64,000 bases of DNA, taken from positions 1-64,000 of the forward strand of contig CAJQPP010000006.1 of assembly GCA_905480235.1 (NCBI GenBank). The letters are read 5' to 3'. A program made the translations under genes and the position numbers. Of this stretch, positions 29,705 through 40,173 are shown one piece after another (the first letter of the stretch is position 1; each line of letters starts with the position of its first letter). The notes below the pieces were generated by a model, which searched no databases, was not told the origin of the DNA, and saw nothing but the letters and a program-made list of their open reading frames with translations. The stretch comes from an uncultured Pirellulaceae bacterium (lineage in GTDB: Bacteria; Planctomycetota; Planctomycetia; Pirellulales; Pirellulaceae).

Positions 29705-30532
29705 ATGTTGGACCTGTTTGACCAAGTTAACGACGCTGTTGAGTTTATCCGTGGCCACTGGAAAGAGACTCCCCGGGCGGGCATCATTCTGGGAACGGGA
29801 CTGGGGACATTGGTCGATCAAATTGAGGTCGCTGCCTCGATTGACTATGCAGACATTCCTCATTTCGCACAATCGACTGCTACCAGCCATGAGGGACGTT
29901 TAATCTGCGGGACCATCGGAGGGCTGCCCGTACTGGCGATGCAGGGTCGCTTTCATATGTACGAAGGATATGAGCTCAAAAAGATCACGCTGCCGGTTCG
30001 TGTATTCAAGGCAATGGGAGCGGACTTGCTGGTTCTCTCCAATGCTTGTGGTGGCCTGAACCCGAATTACAAACTGGGCGACATCATGTTGATCGACGAT
30101 CAAATTAATTTAATGGGAGACAACCCATTGATCGGAATCAATGATGATCGTCTGGGCCCCCGTTTTCCGGATATGAGCGAGCCTTATTCGCGAAAACTGG
30201 TTGACCGTGCCCTACGGATCGCGCGGCACGAGGACATTGTGGCCCATAAAGGGGTGTTTGTAGCGGTCGCCGGTCCCAATCTGGAGACCGCAGCGGAGTA
30301 CCGTTTTTTACGCACCATTGGTGCGGATGTGGTCGGCATGTCGACGGTTCCAGAGACGATCGTTGCCGTCCACGCAGGGCTGCGCGTGGTTGGATTTTCT
30401 TGCGTCACGGATATGTGCCTACCCGATGCGCTAAAACCGGCTAACGTAGATGAAATCATTGCCATCGCCAACGCGGCCGAGCCCAAGCTGACCAAATTGG
30501 TGATGGGCGTGTTGGCCGAAGAACAGGGTTGA
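29705..30532 (+). CDS. punA: Purine nucleoside phosphorylase (paralogue 1, Asp at base-specificity position)
   Basis: ILGTGLGTLVDQI, GRFHMYEGYELKKITLPVRV, LSNACGGLNPNYKLGDIMLIDDQINLMGDNPL, GPNLETAAEYR, MSTVPE. Confidence 0.93.
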   Translation: MLDLFDQVNDAVEFIRGHWKETPRAGIILGTGLGTLVDQIEVAASIDYADIPHFAQSTATSHEGRLICGTIGGLPVLAMQGRFHMYEGYELKKITLPVRVFKAMGADLLVLSNACGGLNPNYKLGDIMLIDDQINLMGDNPLIGINDDRLGPRFPDMSEPYSRKLVDRALRIARHEDIVAHKGVFVAVAGPNLETAAEYRFLRTIGADVVGMSTVPETIVAVHAGLRVVGFSCVTDMCLPDALKPANVDEIIAIANAAEPKLTKLVMGVLAEEQG

Positions 30533-30545
30533 GGCAAACGGCAAA

Positions 30546-31364
30546 ATGGAAGATAGCCAACCACTCGACGCGGCATTGGAATTCATTGCAAGCCGTTGGG
30601 GCAAACGCTCACAGTATGGCGTGATTCTGGGCACCGGAGCCGGGGATGTCGCCGAACAAATCCAAACCGATATCGTCATCCCCTACAGCGAAATCCCGGG
30701 TTTTCCCAACGCAACAGCCTTGGGGCATCGCGGCGAATTAGTCTGCGGGCGGTTAGCAAACGCCAACATAATCGCCATGCGAGGCCGGTTCCATTTGTAC
30801 GAGGGCTACTCTGACCAGCAAGTCCGTTTCCCCTTGCAAATCATGCGTGCCCTAGGTGTGGAATTATTGTTCATCAGCAATGCCGCTGGCGGCTTGAATC
30901 CGTATTTCGAAAGCGGCCAACTGATGGTTTTGCAAAGCCACGTGGACTTAATGTTTCGTGCTTGGAAACAACCAACGACGATCACTACGGCAGGACGCCC
31001 CCGGACTCGTGCTGATATATACGACCGCAATCTGATTCAATTGTCGATGCAGCATGCCATGAGCAACGACTTCGTATTGCACCGAGGGGTCTACGCTGGC
31101 TTGCTCGGCCCCACCTACGAAACGCGAGCCGAGTATCGCTTTCTGCGACGCATTGGCGCCGATGTTGCGGGCATGTCGACCGTCCCCGAGGTGGTGTTTG
31201 CGGCAGGTTTGGGTATGCGGGTTCTGGCTTTCTCGATCGTTGCAAACGTTGCCAAACCAGATGTTCTAGAACCGACTTCCGGACAGGAAGTGATTGATGC
31301 CGCTGCCGTTGCCGCCCCCCGACTCTGCTCGCTCGTCGTCAACGCCATCCAGCACACGCAATGA
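30546..31364 (+). CDS. Purine nucleoside phosphorylase (paralogue 2, Asn at base-specificity position)
   Basis: ILGTGAGDVAEQI, GRFHLYEGYSDQQVRFPLQIM, SNAAGGLNPYF, GPTYETRAEYR, MSTVPE; 13 bp after paralogue 1. Confidence 0.9.
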   Translation: MEDSQPLDAALEFIASRWGKRSQYGVILGTGAGDVAEQIQTDIVIPYSEIPGFPNATALGHRGELVCGRLANANIIAMRGRFHLYEGYSDQQVRFPLQIMRALGVELLFISNAAGGLNPYFESGQLMVLQSHVDLMFRAWKQPTTITTAGRPRTRADIYDRNLIQLSMQHAMSNDFVLHRGVYAGLLGPTYETRAEYRFLRRIGADVAGMSTVPEVVFAAGLGMRVLAFSIVANVAKPDVLEPTSGQEVIDAAAVAAPRLCSLVVNAIQHTQ

Positions 31365-31561
31365 TGACCCTGCCAAGATTAATCTCAATCTCAAGCTGCG
31401 GATGGCAATAAAGCCGCCGCTGTGATTGCTAGCTGGTATGCACTAGCTATTACGCACTGGTGGCTAAATCCGTCTTTTGGTCCGCACGATTCCTGCTAGA
31501 CTTCGCATCCGCAAACTGCCGCACCAGAAGTGCGCTTTTAACCTAAGTTCAAGGATGAACC

Positions 31562-32635
31562 ATGAAACTGTCGCTGTTTCGATTAGCCGGCTGCATTGTC
31601 TGCGTATTGTTGTTTGGCACAACGGGATTCGCCCAACAATCCCCTGCAAACCAACAACAGATCGCGCCGGTACAAGAGGGTCAAAATACGGCCGCGGCTC
31701 AAAGCCCAAGTTACCAGCAACAGCTCCAACAACAGCAACAGCAGGTCGTGCAACCGACGCAGCCGCAAGGCTTCCCTTTGCCGGCGAACCAACAGGAATA
31801 CATCGACCAATTGTTGGGTTATTGGGAGAACACCTCCGATAAAATCAGCCGCTACAAATGTGCTTTTACCCGCTGGCAGTACGATCCCGTCACTTGCAAT
31901 TTCCGACTCCCTGGCAACAACCAACTCGTCGCTGCCATGATTTCAAAGGGGAATGTCCGATACTCGACACCGGACAAGGGCATGTACGAGGTTCTGGAAA
32001 TGTGGCAATTTACCGCACCGCCGGCAAAACCTGGTGAGCAACCTCAGTACGTTCGTCCAGCAGCCCAAGACGGCAATAGTTTTGTCGAGAACGAAAAGTG
32101 GATTTGCGATGGCGAAAAAATCTTTGAGTATGACTTTCAAAACAAGCGTCTTTACGAACTGACGTTACCGCCCGAAGCTCAGGGAGAGGGTTTAAAAAAC
32201 AGTCCCTTACCCTTTGTATTTGGGGCCAAGGCCAACGAGTTAAAAGAGCGGTTCTGGATTCGCGATGTGACTCCCCAATCGCTGCAAGGTCAACAGTATT
32301 GGCTGGAATGCTGGCCCAAGCAAATCAATGATGCTCAAGCTTACCAAAAGGTAGAGATCATTCTCTCGCGAGAACCCTTCCTGCCTATTTCCATCCACAT
32401 GTACTCGCCCAATTACGATCTCAAAACCAATCCTCAAAAAATGGTCTTCCAGTTTGAGGAACGCGTGATCAATGGCACGCTGGCAGGCGTCGCGGATTTC
32501 ATGCAGAATTTCATCAACCCACGGACACCCTTTGGTTGGGACCGGGTACCCCGTAGTTTGGCTCAGCAAACAACGCCTCGGTTGGGTGAAGCCACGGGCG
32601 GCGGACCCAACAGTCCCCCGACACTTAAAAAATAA
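31562..32635 (+). CDS. TIGR03009-like planctomycete secreted protein with Gln-rich N-terminus
   Basis: Signal peptide, QQQLQQQQQQVVQPTQPQ, then YIDQLLGYWENTSDKISRYKCAFTRWQYDP. Confidence 0.72.
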   Translation: MKLSLFRLAGCIVCVLLFGTTGFAQQSPANQQQIAPVQEGQNTAAAQSPSYQQQLQQQQQQVVQPTQPQGFPLPANQQEYIDQLLGYWENTSDKISRYKCAFTRWQYDPVTCNFRLPGNNQLVAAMISKGNVRYSTPDKGMYEVLEMWQFTAPPAKPGEQPQYVRPAAQDGNSFVENEKWICDGEKIFEYDFQNKRLYELTLPPEAQGEGLKNSPLPFVFGAKANELKERFWIRDVTPQSLQGQQYWLECWPKQINDAQAYQKVEIILSREPFLPISIHMYSPNYDLKTNPQKMVFQFEERVINGTLAGVADFMQNFINPRTPFGWDRVPRSLAQQTTPRLGEATGGGPNSPPTLKK

Positions 32636-32725
32636 AAACCGTAAGGTTATCCCGCTGATCTGGCGGAGGAGTCGGTTTCGTGAAGCAGCCTATCAGTTGA
32701 GACGGTGCCGATTTATCGCGTTGAT

Positions 32726-34099
32726 CTATTCGTGACGCAGGGCTTCGATCGGATCCATTTGTGCCGCTCGCATGGCAGGGTAAAGTCCAAAGACGACTCC
32801 TACCACCACCGAGATGCCGAAGGCCAACGGGAACGACCAAGGGACCAACACGGGCACTACTTCTCGGAAATAGGTCGGGATTCGCTCGTAGTACTCGGGG
32901 GCCAGCCAGTCAGCCAATACCTTGCTGCCTTCCGCCGAAATGGGGAATGCCACGCCAAGGGCCATACCGATACACCCCCCGACCACCGACAAAACAATCG
33001 TCTCAATCAAAAACTGTCGAGTGATGTCTCGTCGGCAAGCGCCCAAGGCTCGTCGCACACCGATCTCACGGGTTCGCTCAGTAACCGTTGCCAACATGAT
33101 ATTCATGATACCAATGCCTCCGACGACCAACGAAACGGCGGCCACCAAACCAAATATCAACTGGATCATGATCCGCGTTGACCGAGCTTGTTCAAGCAAT
33201 TCAAAAGGCACGATGATTCCGTAATCCTCTCGATCGGTCGACATGCGTCGTAACGTGCTCTCAATGATCTTGGCCGTCTTTGGTACGTCCTTCACATCTT
33301 TGACTTTGCAGGTTACCTGAGACAGTTCAAATTTCTTGCGCTCAAAGGAACCGGCAGATCGCTTTTCCTCGAGGTCTCCCATCAACCGTCGCATCGTTTC
33401 GATGGGAATGTAAACATCATTGGCGAAGTCCTGTCCCGACAGAGAACCTCCCACGGCACCCGTGGCTGTTTTTTCTTTAAGCACACCTACGATACTGAAG
33501 CGATTCTTTTTAGCCGGCACAAAAATCTCTTTCCCTAACGGATCTTCGTAGGGGAAAAAATACTTTGCCAGTTCCGCCGAGATGACACAAACCGTGGCCT
33601 GTTTTTCCGGGTGAGTCAGGAAATGCCCACGATCTACTTCCAGCCTGTTAATGCCTTGATATTCGGGCGTGCATCCAACGAGCCGACCTAATCGAGGTTC
33701 GGCCAGGGCGTTACCTGTATATTGAAACTGCAAACGCAATTCACGAACAGGAATGACCTGGGCAATGGTAGGAATGGCCTTCATCTGGTTCATCTCAGCG
33801 CGAGTGATTCCGAACTCCCGTGCGGAAAAACTAAACTCAATAGAATCGTTGGGAGGCTCAATGCTGCGGACGATAATATTTTCGGCTCCCAACGCCTCAA
33901 TATCCTTTTGAGCTTTGATACTGACGCCCTCGCCGATCGCCAGAAGCGCGATCACGCTGAACACTCCGATCATGATTCCGAGAACGGTTAACGCCGACCG
34001 CATGGGGTGCAGTAGGAGACTTTTAATTCCAAGAATCCAGGTTCGAAAAAACATGGTATTGCTCAAGACCTTCGGAGAATCAGGTTGCGGGACTTTCAC
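32726..34099 (-). CDS. MacB/FtsX-type ABC transporter permease
   Basis: GIKSLLLHPMRSALTVLGIMIGVFSVIALLAIGEG and VGGIGIMNIMLATVTERTREIGVRRALGA. Confidence 0.93.
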   Translation of the reverse strand: MKVPQPDSPKVLSNTMFFRTWILGIKSLLLHPMRSALTVLGIMIGVFSVIALLAIGEGVSIKAQKDIEALGAENIIVRSIEPPNDSIEFSFSAREFGITRAEMNQMKAIPTIAQVIPVRELRLQFQYTGNALAEPRLGRLVGCTPEYQGINRLEVDRGHFLTHPEKQATVCVISAELAKYFFPYEDPLGKEIFVPAKKNRFSIVGVLKEKTATGAVGGSLSGQDFANDVYIPIETMRRLMGDLEEKRSAGSFERKKFELSQVTCKVKDVKDVPKTAKIIESTLRRMSTDREDYGIIVPFELLEQARSTRIMIQLIFGLVAAVSLVVGGIGIMNIMLATVTERTREIGVRRALGACRRDITRQFLIETIVLSVVGGCIGMALGVAFPISAEGSKVLADWLAPEYYERIPTYFREVVPVLVPWSFPLAFGISVVVGVVFGLYPAMRAAQMDPIEALRHE

Positions 34100-34853
34100 T
34101 TCGATCGACGGCGGACTCAGCGTCCTCCGGGGCGACTTTCTCTACTGATGATTTCGCAATGACCCGATCGGTGTTGCGTTCATCGGAAACAATATGACCA
34201 TCTCGCAGGCGGATGACACGCTTGGCATGTTCCGCCACCTCGTCTTCATGGGTCACCATAATGATGGTTCGCCCTTCTCCATTTAGTCGCTCGAACAATT
34301 GGAGAATTTCTTCCGTCGTTACCGAATCGAGGTTTCCAGTCGCTTCATCTGCGAGGATAAACTCTGGGTCGTTGACAATTGAACGAGCAATCGCAACCCG
34401 TTGTTGCTGCCCACCCGAAAGTTGCGTAGGGCGGTGATCCAAACGGTCTCCCAAGCCCACCATCGAAGCCAGCATACAGCACCGTTCCTTGGCCCGTGAA
34501 TCGAGTTTACCCATGTAGTAGAGCGGGACCTCGATATTCTCAACGACCGTCAATTGGGGTATCAGGTTGTAGGACTGAAAGACGAACCCGATCCGAGACG
34601 CACGCACGGCCGATAAATCATCATCGGTCATTTGCGCAACATTTTCGTCTCCCAACATGTAAGATCCCGAAGTCGGGCGATCGAGACATCCCAACAAATT
34701 CAGCAGTGTACTTTTTCCGGACCCGGAGGGACCCATGATGGCTACGTAATCTCCTTGGGGGACATCGAAACTGACCCCGCGGAGCGCTTTGACCGTCTCA
34801 CTTTTCAGCACGTAGTGCTTGGTCAAATCTCGGATTTCGACAGCTTTTCCCAT
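34080..34853 (-). CDS. MacB/LolD-type ABC transporter ATP-binding protein
   Basis: GPSGSGKSTLLNLLGCLDRPTSG, LSGGQQQRVAIARSIVNDPEFILADEATGNLDS; likely start MGKAVEIRDLTKHY. Confidence 0.94.
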   Translation of the reverse strand: MGKAVEIRDLTKHYVLKSETVKALRGVSFDVPQGDYVAIMGPSGSGKSTLLNLLGCLDRPTSGSYMLGDENVAQMTDDDLSAVRASRIGFVFQSYNLIPQLTVVENIEVPLYYMGKLDSRAKERCCMLASMVGLGDRLDHRPTQLSGGQQQRVAIARSIVNDPEFILADEATGNLDSVTTEEILQLFERLNGEGRTIIMVTHEDEVAEHAKRVIRLRDGHIVSDERNTDRVIAKSSVEKVAPEDAESAVDRSESPAT

Positions 34854-35023
34854 GGTATTCCCAGCTTGGCGTGAGTTGGCTTGATCCCTGATAAAGCAGG
34901 TTCGCAAAATATTACAGGCGCCGGCTCACTCGTTGCCGACATTCGCCAATCTCGTCGCTTGGCAATCTCACGGGCGCTGGCATTCCAAAACATGAATTGC
35001 CAGCTTCATTATTTATCTCATTC

Positions 35024-36934
35024 CTAGCGTCCAGGAGGTCTGCCACCGCCGCCGCCACCGCCAGCACCACCGCCAAATTGCTGGGCCATGTTGTCGAAGA
35101 ACTTTTTGATTTCCTCACGCGTGTAGTTACCATCACCATCCGCATCAGCTCGTTTCAGGAAACCGCTAAACCTTCCATCGATTTCGGCGAACTCATCGCT
35201 ATCGATCTTGCCGTCCGAATTTGAGTCGTATCGGCTCATCATGTCATCAATTCGAGCGTCCATACCACCGCCGCCTCCGCCACCGCCACCGCCAGCTTTG
35301 GATTTGCTGCTGGTGACATCTTTCTCTTTGGAATCACCACCCTTGCCTCTTTTGGAGCCACTTCTCTTGGATTTCCCTTCGATGCTCTTACGCTTCTCGG
35401 CAGATACTTTTTTGTTGGCCTCGGCCTCTTTGGCCTTCTCTAGGGCTGCTGCTTCTTCTGCGCCCTCAGGGAGTTTGATGCGGTCGTCGACTTCCCTTTC
35501 CGGAAGATCCATCAGTTCCCGATATTGACCGGGATCCATGACAAGCTCATCGCCCGCATTCACGCCACCTTCGATCCAAACGTTGATCGAGTTCTCACCC
35601 GCGACGGTAACTTCCGTCGTTTCAAAGCTGTTTTCGCCTGTTTTCCGAAGCACAAAATTAGTGTCGTTAGCAGCATAAATACACTGCAGGGGAGCTTGCA
35701 GCACATCCGCTTGAAATTCTGTTTGAATTGTGACCGACGCATTCATCCCAGGAATCAGTTCACGAGGTGGATCAAGGATCCTCACGAAAACCGCGTATTC
35801 GCGGATGGCAGACGAGCTTCCCCAACCACCCTGTTCCGCGTAGGAATTGACTCGTGTGACGTACCCTTTGAGACTCACATTAGGCAGGGCATCCACCGAG
35901 ATCGTAGCAGGCATTTTTTCCTGAATCGCAGTAATGCTCTGTTCGTTGATCAGTACCTTGATTTCCATTTTATCTTGGTTGGGTAATTTGATCAGTACCT
36001 GACGCTCTCGTACCTGAGCACCGGGTTCCAAAACCCATTCACTTCCGCCTCGGCGGTCAAACTCTTTGTGATAAACCACCTCGCCCGAGACACCCTCCGG
36101 CACCACAATACTGCAGAACTCCAGTTGCTGTTCGACCTCTTCGAGTTGGTTTTCCTCAATCCGCTTTGCCTCTTCGGCGTTTTTCACCGAAACTTGTGCG
36201 GCGGCAATATCACTGTCAAGAAGAATGACGTCTTTCTTCTTCGTGATCTTTTCTAAGACCGATTTTCGCTGGCGAGCCAGTTCCAATGAGTTCTTGGCCT
36301 TTTCTAGGTTGATCTGATCGGAGCGGAGTTGTTGTTTGGTAATAAAGCCTTTTGCTTGCAACTTGACACTGTGTTCCAAAAAGGCCTCAGACTCTGTCAA
36401 TTCTTGCTGGGCATTGAAAATATCATTGTCGATTGTGCGTAGCTGCTCCAAAAAAGTTCCTTCTAGATATTCTTCCTTGGACGCCTTGGCTGCTTCCAGT
36501 TGGGCAACGCTTTGAATCACTTGAGTCTGAGCGTTACTGACGGCGAGCTTTTGTTGTTCTAGCTCCTTTTCAAATGCCGTGCTGTCGAGCGTCACTAACC
36601 AGTCGCCCCCGTAGACTTTGGACCCCTCTTTGACGGCGTCAATGACGGTGACGTTGCCGTTACGGGAACCAACCTGACATTTGATCTCGACGTTTTCTGC
36701 GCTCTGCACTTCTCCCGTATCCAGTACCTTGGCCACAAACTCGCCTTCGATCACGGGCTTGAGAATGGCATCGACCACCCTCTCTTTGCCTCCGCTAAAA
36801 AAGGACCAGTACATAACGAGTGCCAACAAGCCAAAAGCCAGACCGCCCGCGATAATGATGGGCACGGCCGCACCTCGCCGTCGAGGAATGCGGTGTCGAA
36901 AGGATGTCTGGGTGATTTCAATTGATTTCGACAT
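35024..36934 (-). CDS. Efflux periplasmic adaptor (HlyD/MacA-like) with C-terminal EF-hand-like domain
   Basis: N-terminal TM, long coiled coil and barrel-type adaptor sequence; C-terminal RYDSNSDGKIDSDEF and RADADGDGNYTREE between poly-Gly stretches. Confidence 0.88.
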   Translation of the reverse strand: MSKSIEITQTSFRHRIPRRRGAAVPIIIAGGLAFGLLALVMYWSFFSGGKERVVDAILKPVIEGEFVAKVLDTGEVQSAENVEIKCQVGSRNGNVTVIDAVKEGSKVYGGDWLVTLDSTAFEKELEQQKLAVSNAQTQVIQSVAQLEAAKASKEEYLEGTFLEQLRTIDNDIFNAQQELTESEAFLEHSVKLQAKGFITKQQLRSDQINLEKAKNSLELARQRKSVLEKITKKKDVILLDSDIAAAQVSVKNAEEAKRIEENQLEEVEQQLEFCSIVVPEGVSGEVVYHKEFDRRGGSEWVLEPGAQVRERQVLIKLPNQDKMEIKVLINEQSITAIQEKMPATISVDALPNVSLKGYVTRVNSYAEQGGWGSSSAIREYAVFVRILDPPRELIPGMNASVTIQTEFQADVLQAPLQCIYAANDTNFVLRKTGENSFETTEVTVAGENSINVWIEGGVNAGDELVMDPGQYRELMDLPEREVDDRIKLPEGAEEAAALEKAKEAEANKKVSAEKRKSIEGKSKRSGSKRGKGGDSKEKDVTSSKSKAGGGGGGGGGGMDARIDDMMSRYDSNSDGKIDSDEFAEIDGRFSGFLKRADADGDGNYTREEIKKFFDNMAQQFGGGAGGGGGGGRPPGR

Positions 36935-37261
36935 GGTTTGCCCGAAATTCGGTGATGTGGTTATGACGCGAGAACGCGAGTAATTATTGTTGCCGTCGGC
37001 AAAGTTTTATTGCCAGAAGCCTGCCAATTTGCAGAGCCCCGTTAAAAAACCGAAAGGTGCTAATTACACCCCTTACAGGATCATTGAATCAAAGTGCCTC
37101 TCTGTATTCCGGCCCTGCAGTGCCTCTCCGATTCATTAAACACCTGATTACGCCGCTGGCACCGCGATTTCTTTATCTTTCGAAGGGATTTCAAAATTGG
37201 ATGCAACCATTTCGACTCAAATATCGATTTCAGCCTGTTTCTTTTAACGCCGCTAAAAGGC

Positions 37262-40063
37262 TTAGCGGATCAAACCGGCTCGCCGGAATGCGGAGCGAAT
37301 CGCCCCTCCGGATCCGGCGTTGTCATTTCCTGCTTGGTCGTCTTCCACACCGGGCTCCAGCGACGGTTCCAGGGACGGTTCCAGTTCACCATCAATGGCT
37401 TCAATTTCCCTTTCGCCGGGCGTCTCCAGAGGACCATCAAGCACACTGTCGCCGCCCTCAGGTACGATTAACGAGAGATTCGGGGGCAAGCAAATGGTAT
37501 CCGCTGGGATTCCAAAGGCCTCAGCCGCTCGGAATGCGTAAGCCGCGTTAATAATGCCCGGATCTAGATAGTATCCGTCAGGCGTTAACTGCATGGTGCC
37601 GAGATCAAAGTCCAAGCTGCGGCGGGCAACTTCATAGCTGACCCAGACCTGCAAAAACGAGTCCTGCGCGGATTGCAAGGCGTTCAGAGCGGTCGTCAAG
37701 TCACGAACCGCGGTAGGCCCGAGAGTATTCCCTTGCCCCCCACCCTGGCCAGGTCGAACAGGTTTAATTAGGTCAAATCGAGCTAACTCAACCTGCTCAA
37801 CGGCGACTCGAATACTCCGCCGGTTGAGTTCGAACAAGACCTTACTTTGATCAATCACCCGTAACGTTTGACGCAGGTTCTGTTTGATTTGATCTTCAAA
37901 ATTGTAGAACGCACGTCGTGACTGTTGGTAATTGATTAGAATTTCCCGGTACTGATTGCGTTCCGCCAACCGAGTAATCGGGGCGTCAAAGCGGAAGCCC
38001 ATACCGAATTGATTCGTAGTCCAATTCAGCTTGAATGGGTTCGTCTCGTTACCCACGGTCCCCACGCGACCGTCAAAGACCACATTGAAGGTGCTCTCCA
38101 ATGCATCGGCCCCCAATTCGATTTGCCGCCATTCATCTACCAAAGCCGCCCGGGCGTTCATTAAATCCCGACGGAATTGACAGGCAATGGACCAAGCCGC
38201 GACCGACCCCAGCTCAACAGGTGGCAGGGATATCGAATTAGTCCGGGCTCTGGCCTGCAACAAAGTAAGCTCGATCACGGCATCTGCCAGACGGGTTACC
38301 ACTTCGGGTGCATCAAAAATGATTTGATCCGTTAGCTTCTGCTTAATCTCTTTGGAAGACAGCCCCGGGCCCTCTTCGGCCAATTTCCGAATCTCCCCGA
38401 CAATCGCAGAGGTGCTGCCTCGCAGCAACTTGATTTTTGATTCCAGCTCAACCAGTTCATTACGCAGTTGCCCGACTGGGATAACCGATTCTGGCTGCAG
38501 AATGGAGGGCTCAATGTCATAGATGGCGTCCCCGGCTCCGATCGCCTCCCGCAAATCCTTCAATTCGATCTTGCGCTGTTCCGTGACAGATTCGAGTTTA
38601 TCAAAATCCCGCCTTACCAATTCTCGATCAGTTCCTTCCAGCTTCTCAAAGAAGGGATCCAGCCCGGCGAATGCAGGCAACAAAGCCAGGACGGCTTCGT
38701 TGAGTTCCGGAGTCCATTCGATTTCTTGGTCGTTGCTGAAACTCCCGTCCTCACTCTCTGGATTAATCGCCGAAAGCAGTGTGCCAATGCGATCTCGCAG
38801 AATATTGACTTCCAACTGACGTTCCAGCAGTTCATCATCGATCAACTCAAATTGGTTCAGGAAGGGATCATCAATTTCCATCAGCAGATCGGGTGGCAGT
38901 CCCAAATCTCGCTTAAATGTGTCTTTTTGATTTTCATAATTGACTCGCAGTTCCAACAAGCGGCGCTGTGCGGTGTACAAAGAGGTCTCAGCCTGCCGCA
39001 CTTGCAACAAGTTGACCCGTTGCTCCCGGAAATACTCGCGGAATTGCGCCAGTACGTTTTCCAAGGACTGCACGTTGAACTCTTGAATACGAATGGTCTG
39101 GCGAGTCTGCAACAACCCGAGGAAACCACTCGCGTTAAAGTTGACGGTGGGTGGGGCGTTCAAGAAATTTGTGATCGGTCCAGGACCAGGATTCTCACCC
39201 GTCACGATGGATAGATAAAAACCGCGTCGGAATCGCTCCAGTTGCCGCACGCCAGCTAACAGATTTCGTTCGGCTTGCGTCAAGCCTTCCATCACAACCT
39301 GCCTGGCAGCTCCGCGAAGCAAGGGTTGAATCAACGTGAAATCGATGAGACTACTTCCCCTTTGGGTTGTGTCACCACCGAATGACCAAAGTACGCTGTT
39401 GGCCAGCCCAACCACAAAATTGGTTCCGCTGATTCCCAATTTACTTATCTCAGTGCGACCGGCGCTGCCGGGAGTGCCAAGTCGGAACGAAGATGATCCG
39501 CCCTCACTGCTATTCCTGCCCCCGGTGCGAAAGAAACCACTCCAGGCATTGAAGGCTTGCAAATCGAAACCGAATCTTTCCAGGCTGACATCGAGCGCTA
39601 ACTCATATAGGTTTTCTCGTTGTGTCTGCAGCACTGGCGAATGAATCAATGAGAGTTGAACTGCCGTGTCCAGATCCAACCGCAATACGCCATTTTCATC
39701 GAGCGGCAAATAGGCACGCCATTCGGGATTGGCAACGTAAGTTGTGTCCCCGTTCACGTGCCAATACTGATAGCCAGGTTTGCCATCCACGCAGTGCATC
39801 AACTCATGACTGGCCCGATCATCATTGGGCATCGGAGGATTATCTGCGGAAAAGGGATCATACATCCGTGATTCCGGCAGCGTTTCGATCGACGGATCAA
39901 TCTGCGACCAACGAGGGTCGTTCAGTTTTTCAACGATCAGCATACGCGCGTCGCAATCTGCTTGGCGCCGATAAAAACTTCGATTGCATCCGATGGCAGC
40001 AATCCAGGCCCCGATGACCAGAATGCACATGCCTAGCGATAAAAAACGATTGCAAGATTTCAT
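37262..40063 (-). CDS. TolC-like outer membrane efflux protein (enlarged, 933 aa)
   Basis: Coiled-coil pattern with two outer-membrane-efflux-like parts (LLQVRQAETSLYTAQRRLLELRVNYENQKDTF; NYQQSRRAFYNFEDQIKQNLRQTLRVI); immediately upstream of the adaptor gene on the same strand. Confidence 0.82.
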   Translation of the reverse strand: MKSCNRFLSLGMCILVIGAWIAAIGCNRSFYRRQADCDARMLIVEKLNDPRWSQIDPSIETLPESRMYDPFSADNPPMPNDDRASHELMHCVDGKPGYQYWHVNGDTTYVANPEWRAYLPLDENGVLRLDLDTAVQLSLIHSPVLQTQRENLYELALDVSLERFGFDLQAFNAWSGFFRTGGRNSSEGGSSSFRLGTPGSAGRTEISKLGISGTNFVVGLANSVLWSFGGDTTQRGSSLIDFTLIQPLLRGAARQVVMEGLTQAERNLLAGVRQLERFRRGFYLSIVTGENPGPGPITNFLNAPPTVNFNASGFLGLLQTRQTIRIQEFNVQSLENVLAQFREYFREQRVNLLQVRQAETSLYTAQRRLLELRVNYENQKDTFKRDLGLPPDLLMEIDDPFLNQFELIDDELLERQLEVNILRDRIGTLLSAINPESEDGSFSNDQEIEWTPELNEAVLALLPAFAGLDPFFEKLEGTDRELVRRDFDKLESVTEQRKIELKDLREAIGAGDAIYDIEPSILQPESVIPVGQLRNELVELESKIKLLRGSTSAIVGEIRKLAEEGPGLSSKEIKQKLTDQIIFDAPEVVTRLADAVIELTLLQARARTNSISLPPVELGSVAAWSIACQFRRDLMNARAALVDEWRQIELGADALESTFNVVFDGRVGTVGNETNPFKLNWTTNQFGMGFRFDAPITRLAERNQYREILINYQQSRRAFYNFEDQIKQNLRQTLRVIDQSKVLFELNRRSIRVAVEQVELARFDLIKPVRPGQGGGQGNTLGPTAVRDLTTALNALQSAQDSFLQVWVSYEVARRSLDFDLGTMQLTPDGYYLDPGIINAAYAFRAAEAFGIPADTICLPPNLSLIVPEGGDSVLDGPLETPGEREIEAIDGELEPSLEPSLEPGVEDDQAGNDNAGSGGAIRSAFRRAGLIR

Positions 40064-40173
40064 GGTTTCCCCAGACCTCTAGCACGGCGGCATCAGAGAG
40101 GTCGAAAGCTATCTGGGCGACGGTCATTGACGGTCTCAATGGCCGGGATTCCCATCAATCCGGTATTTAGGCC

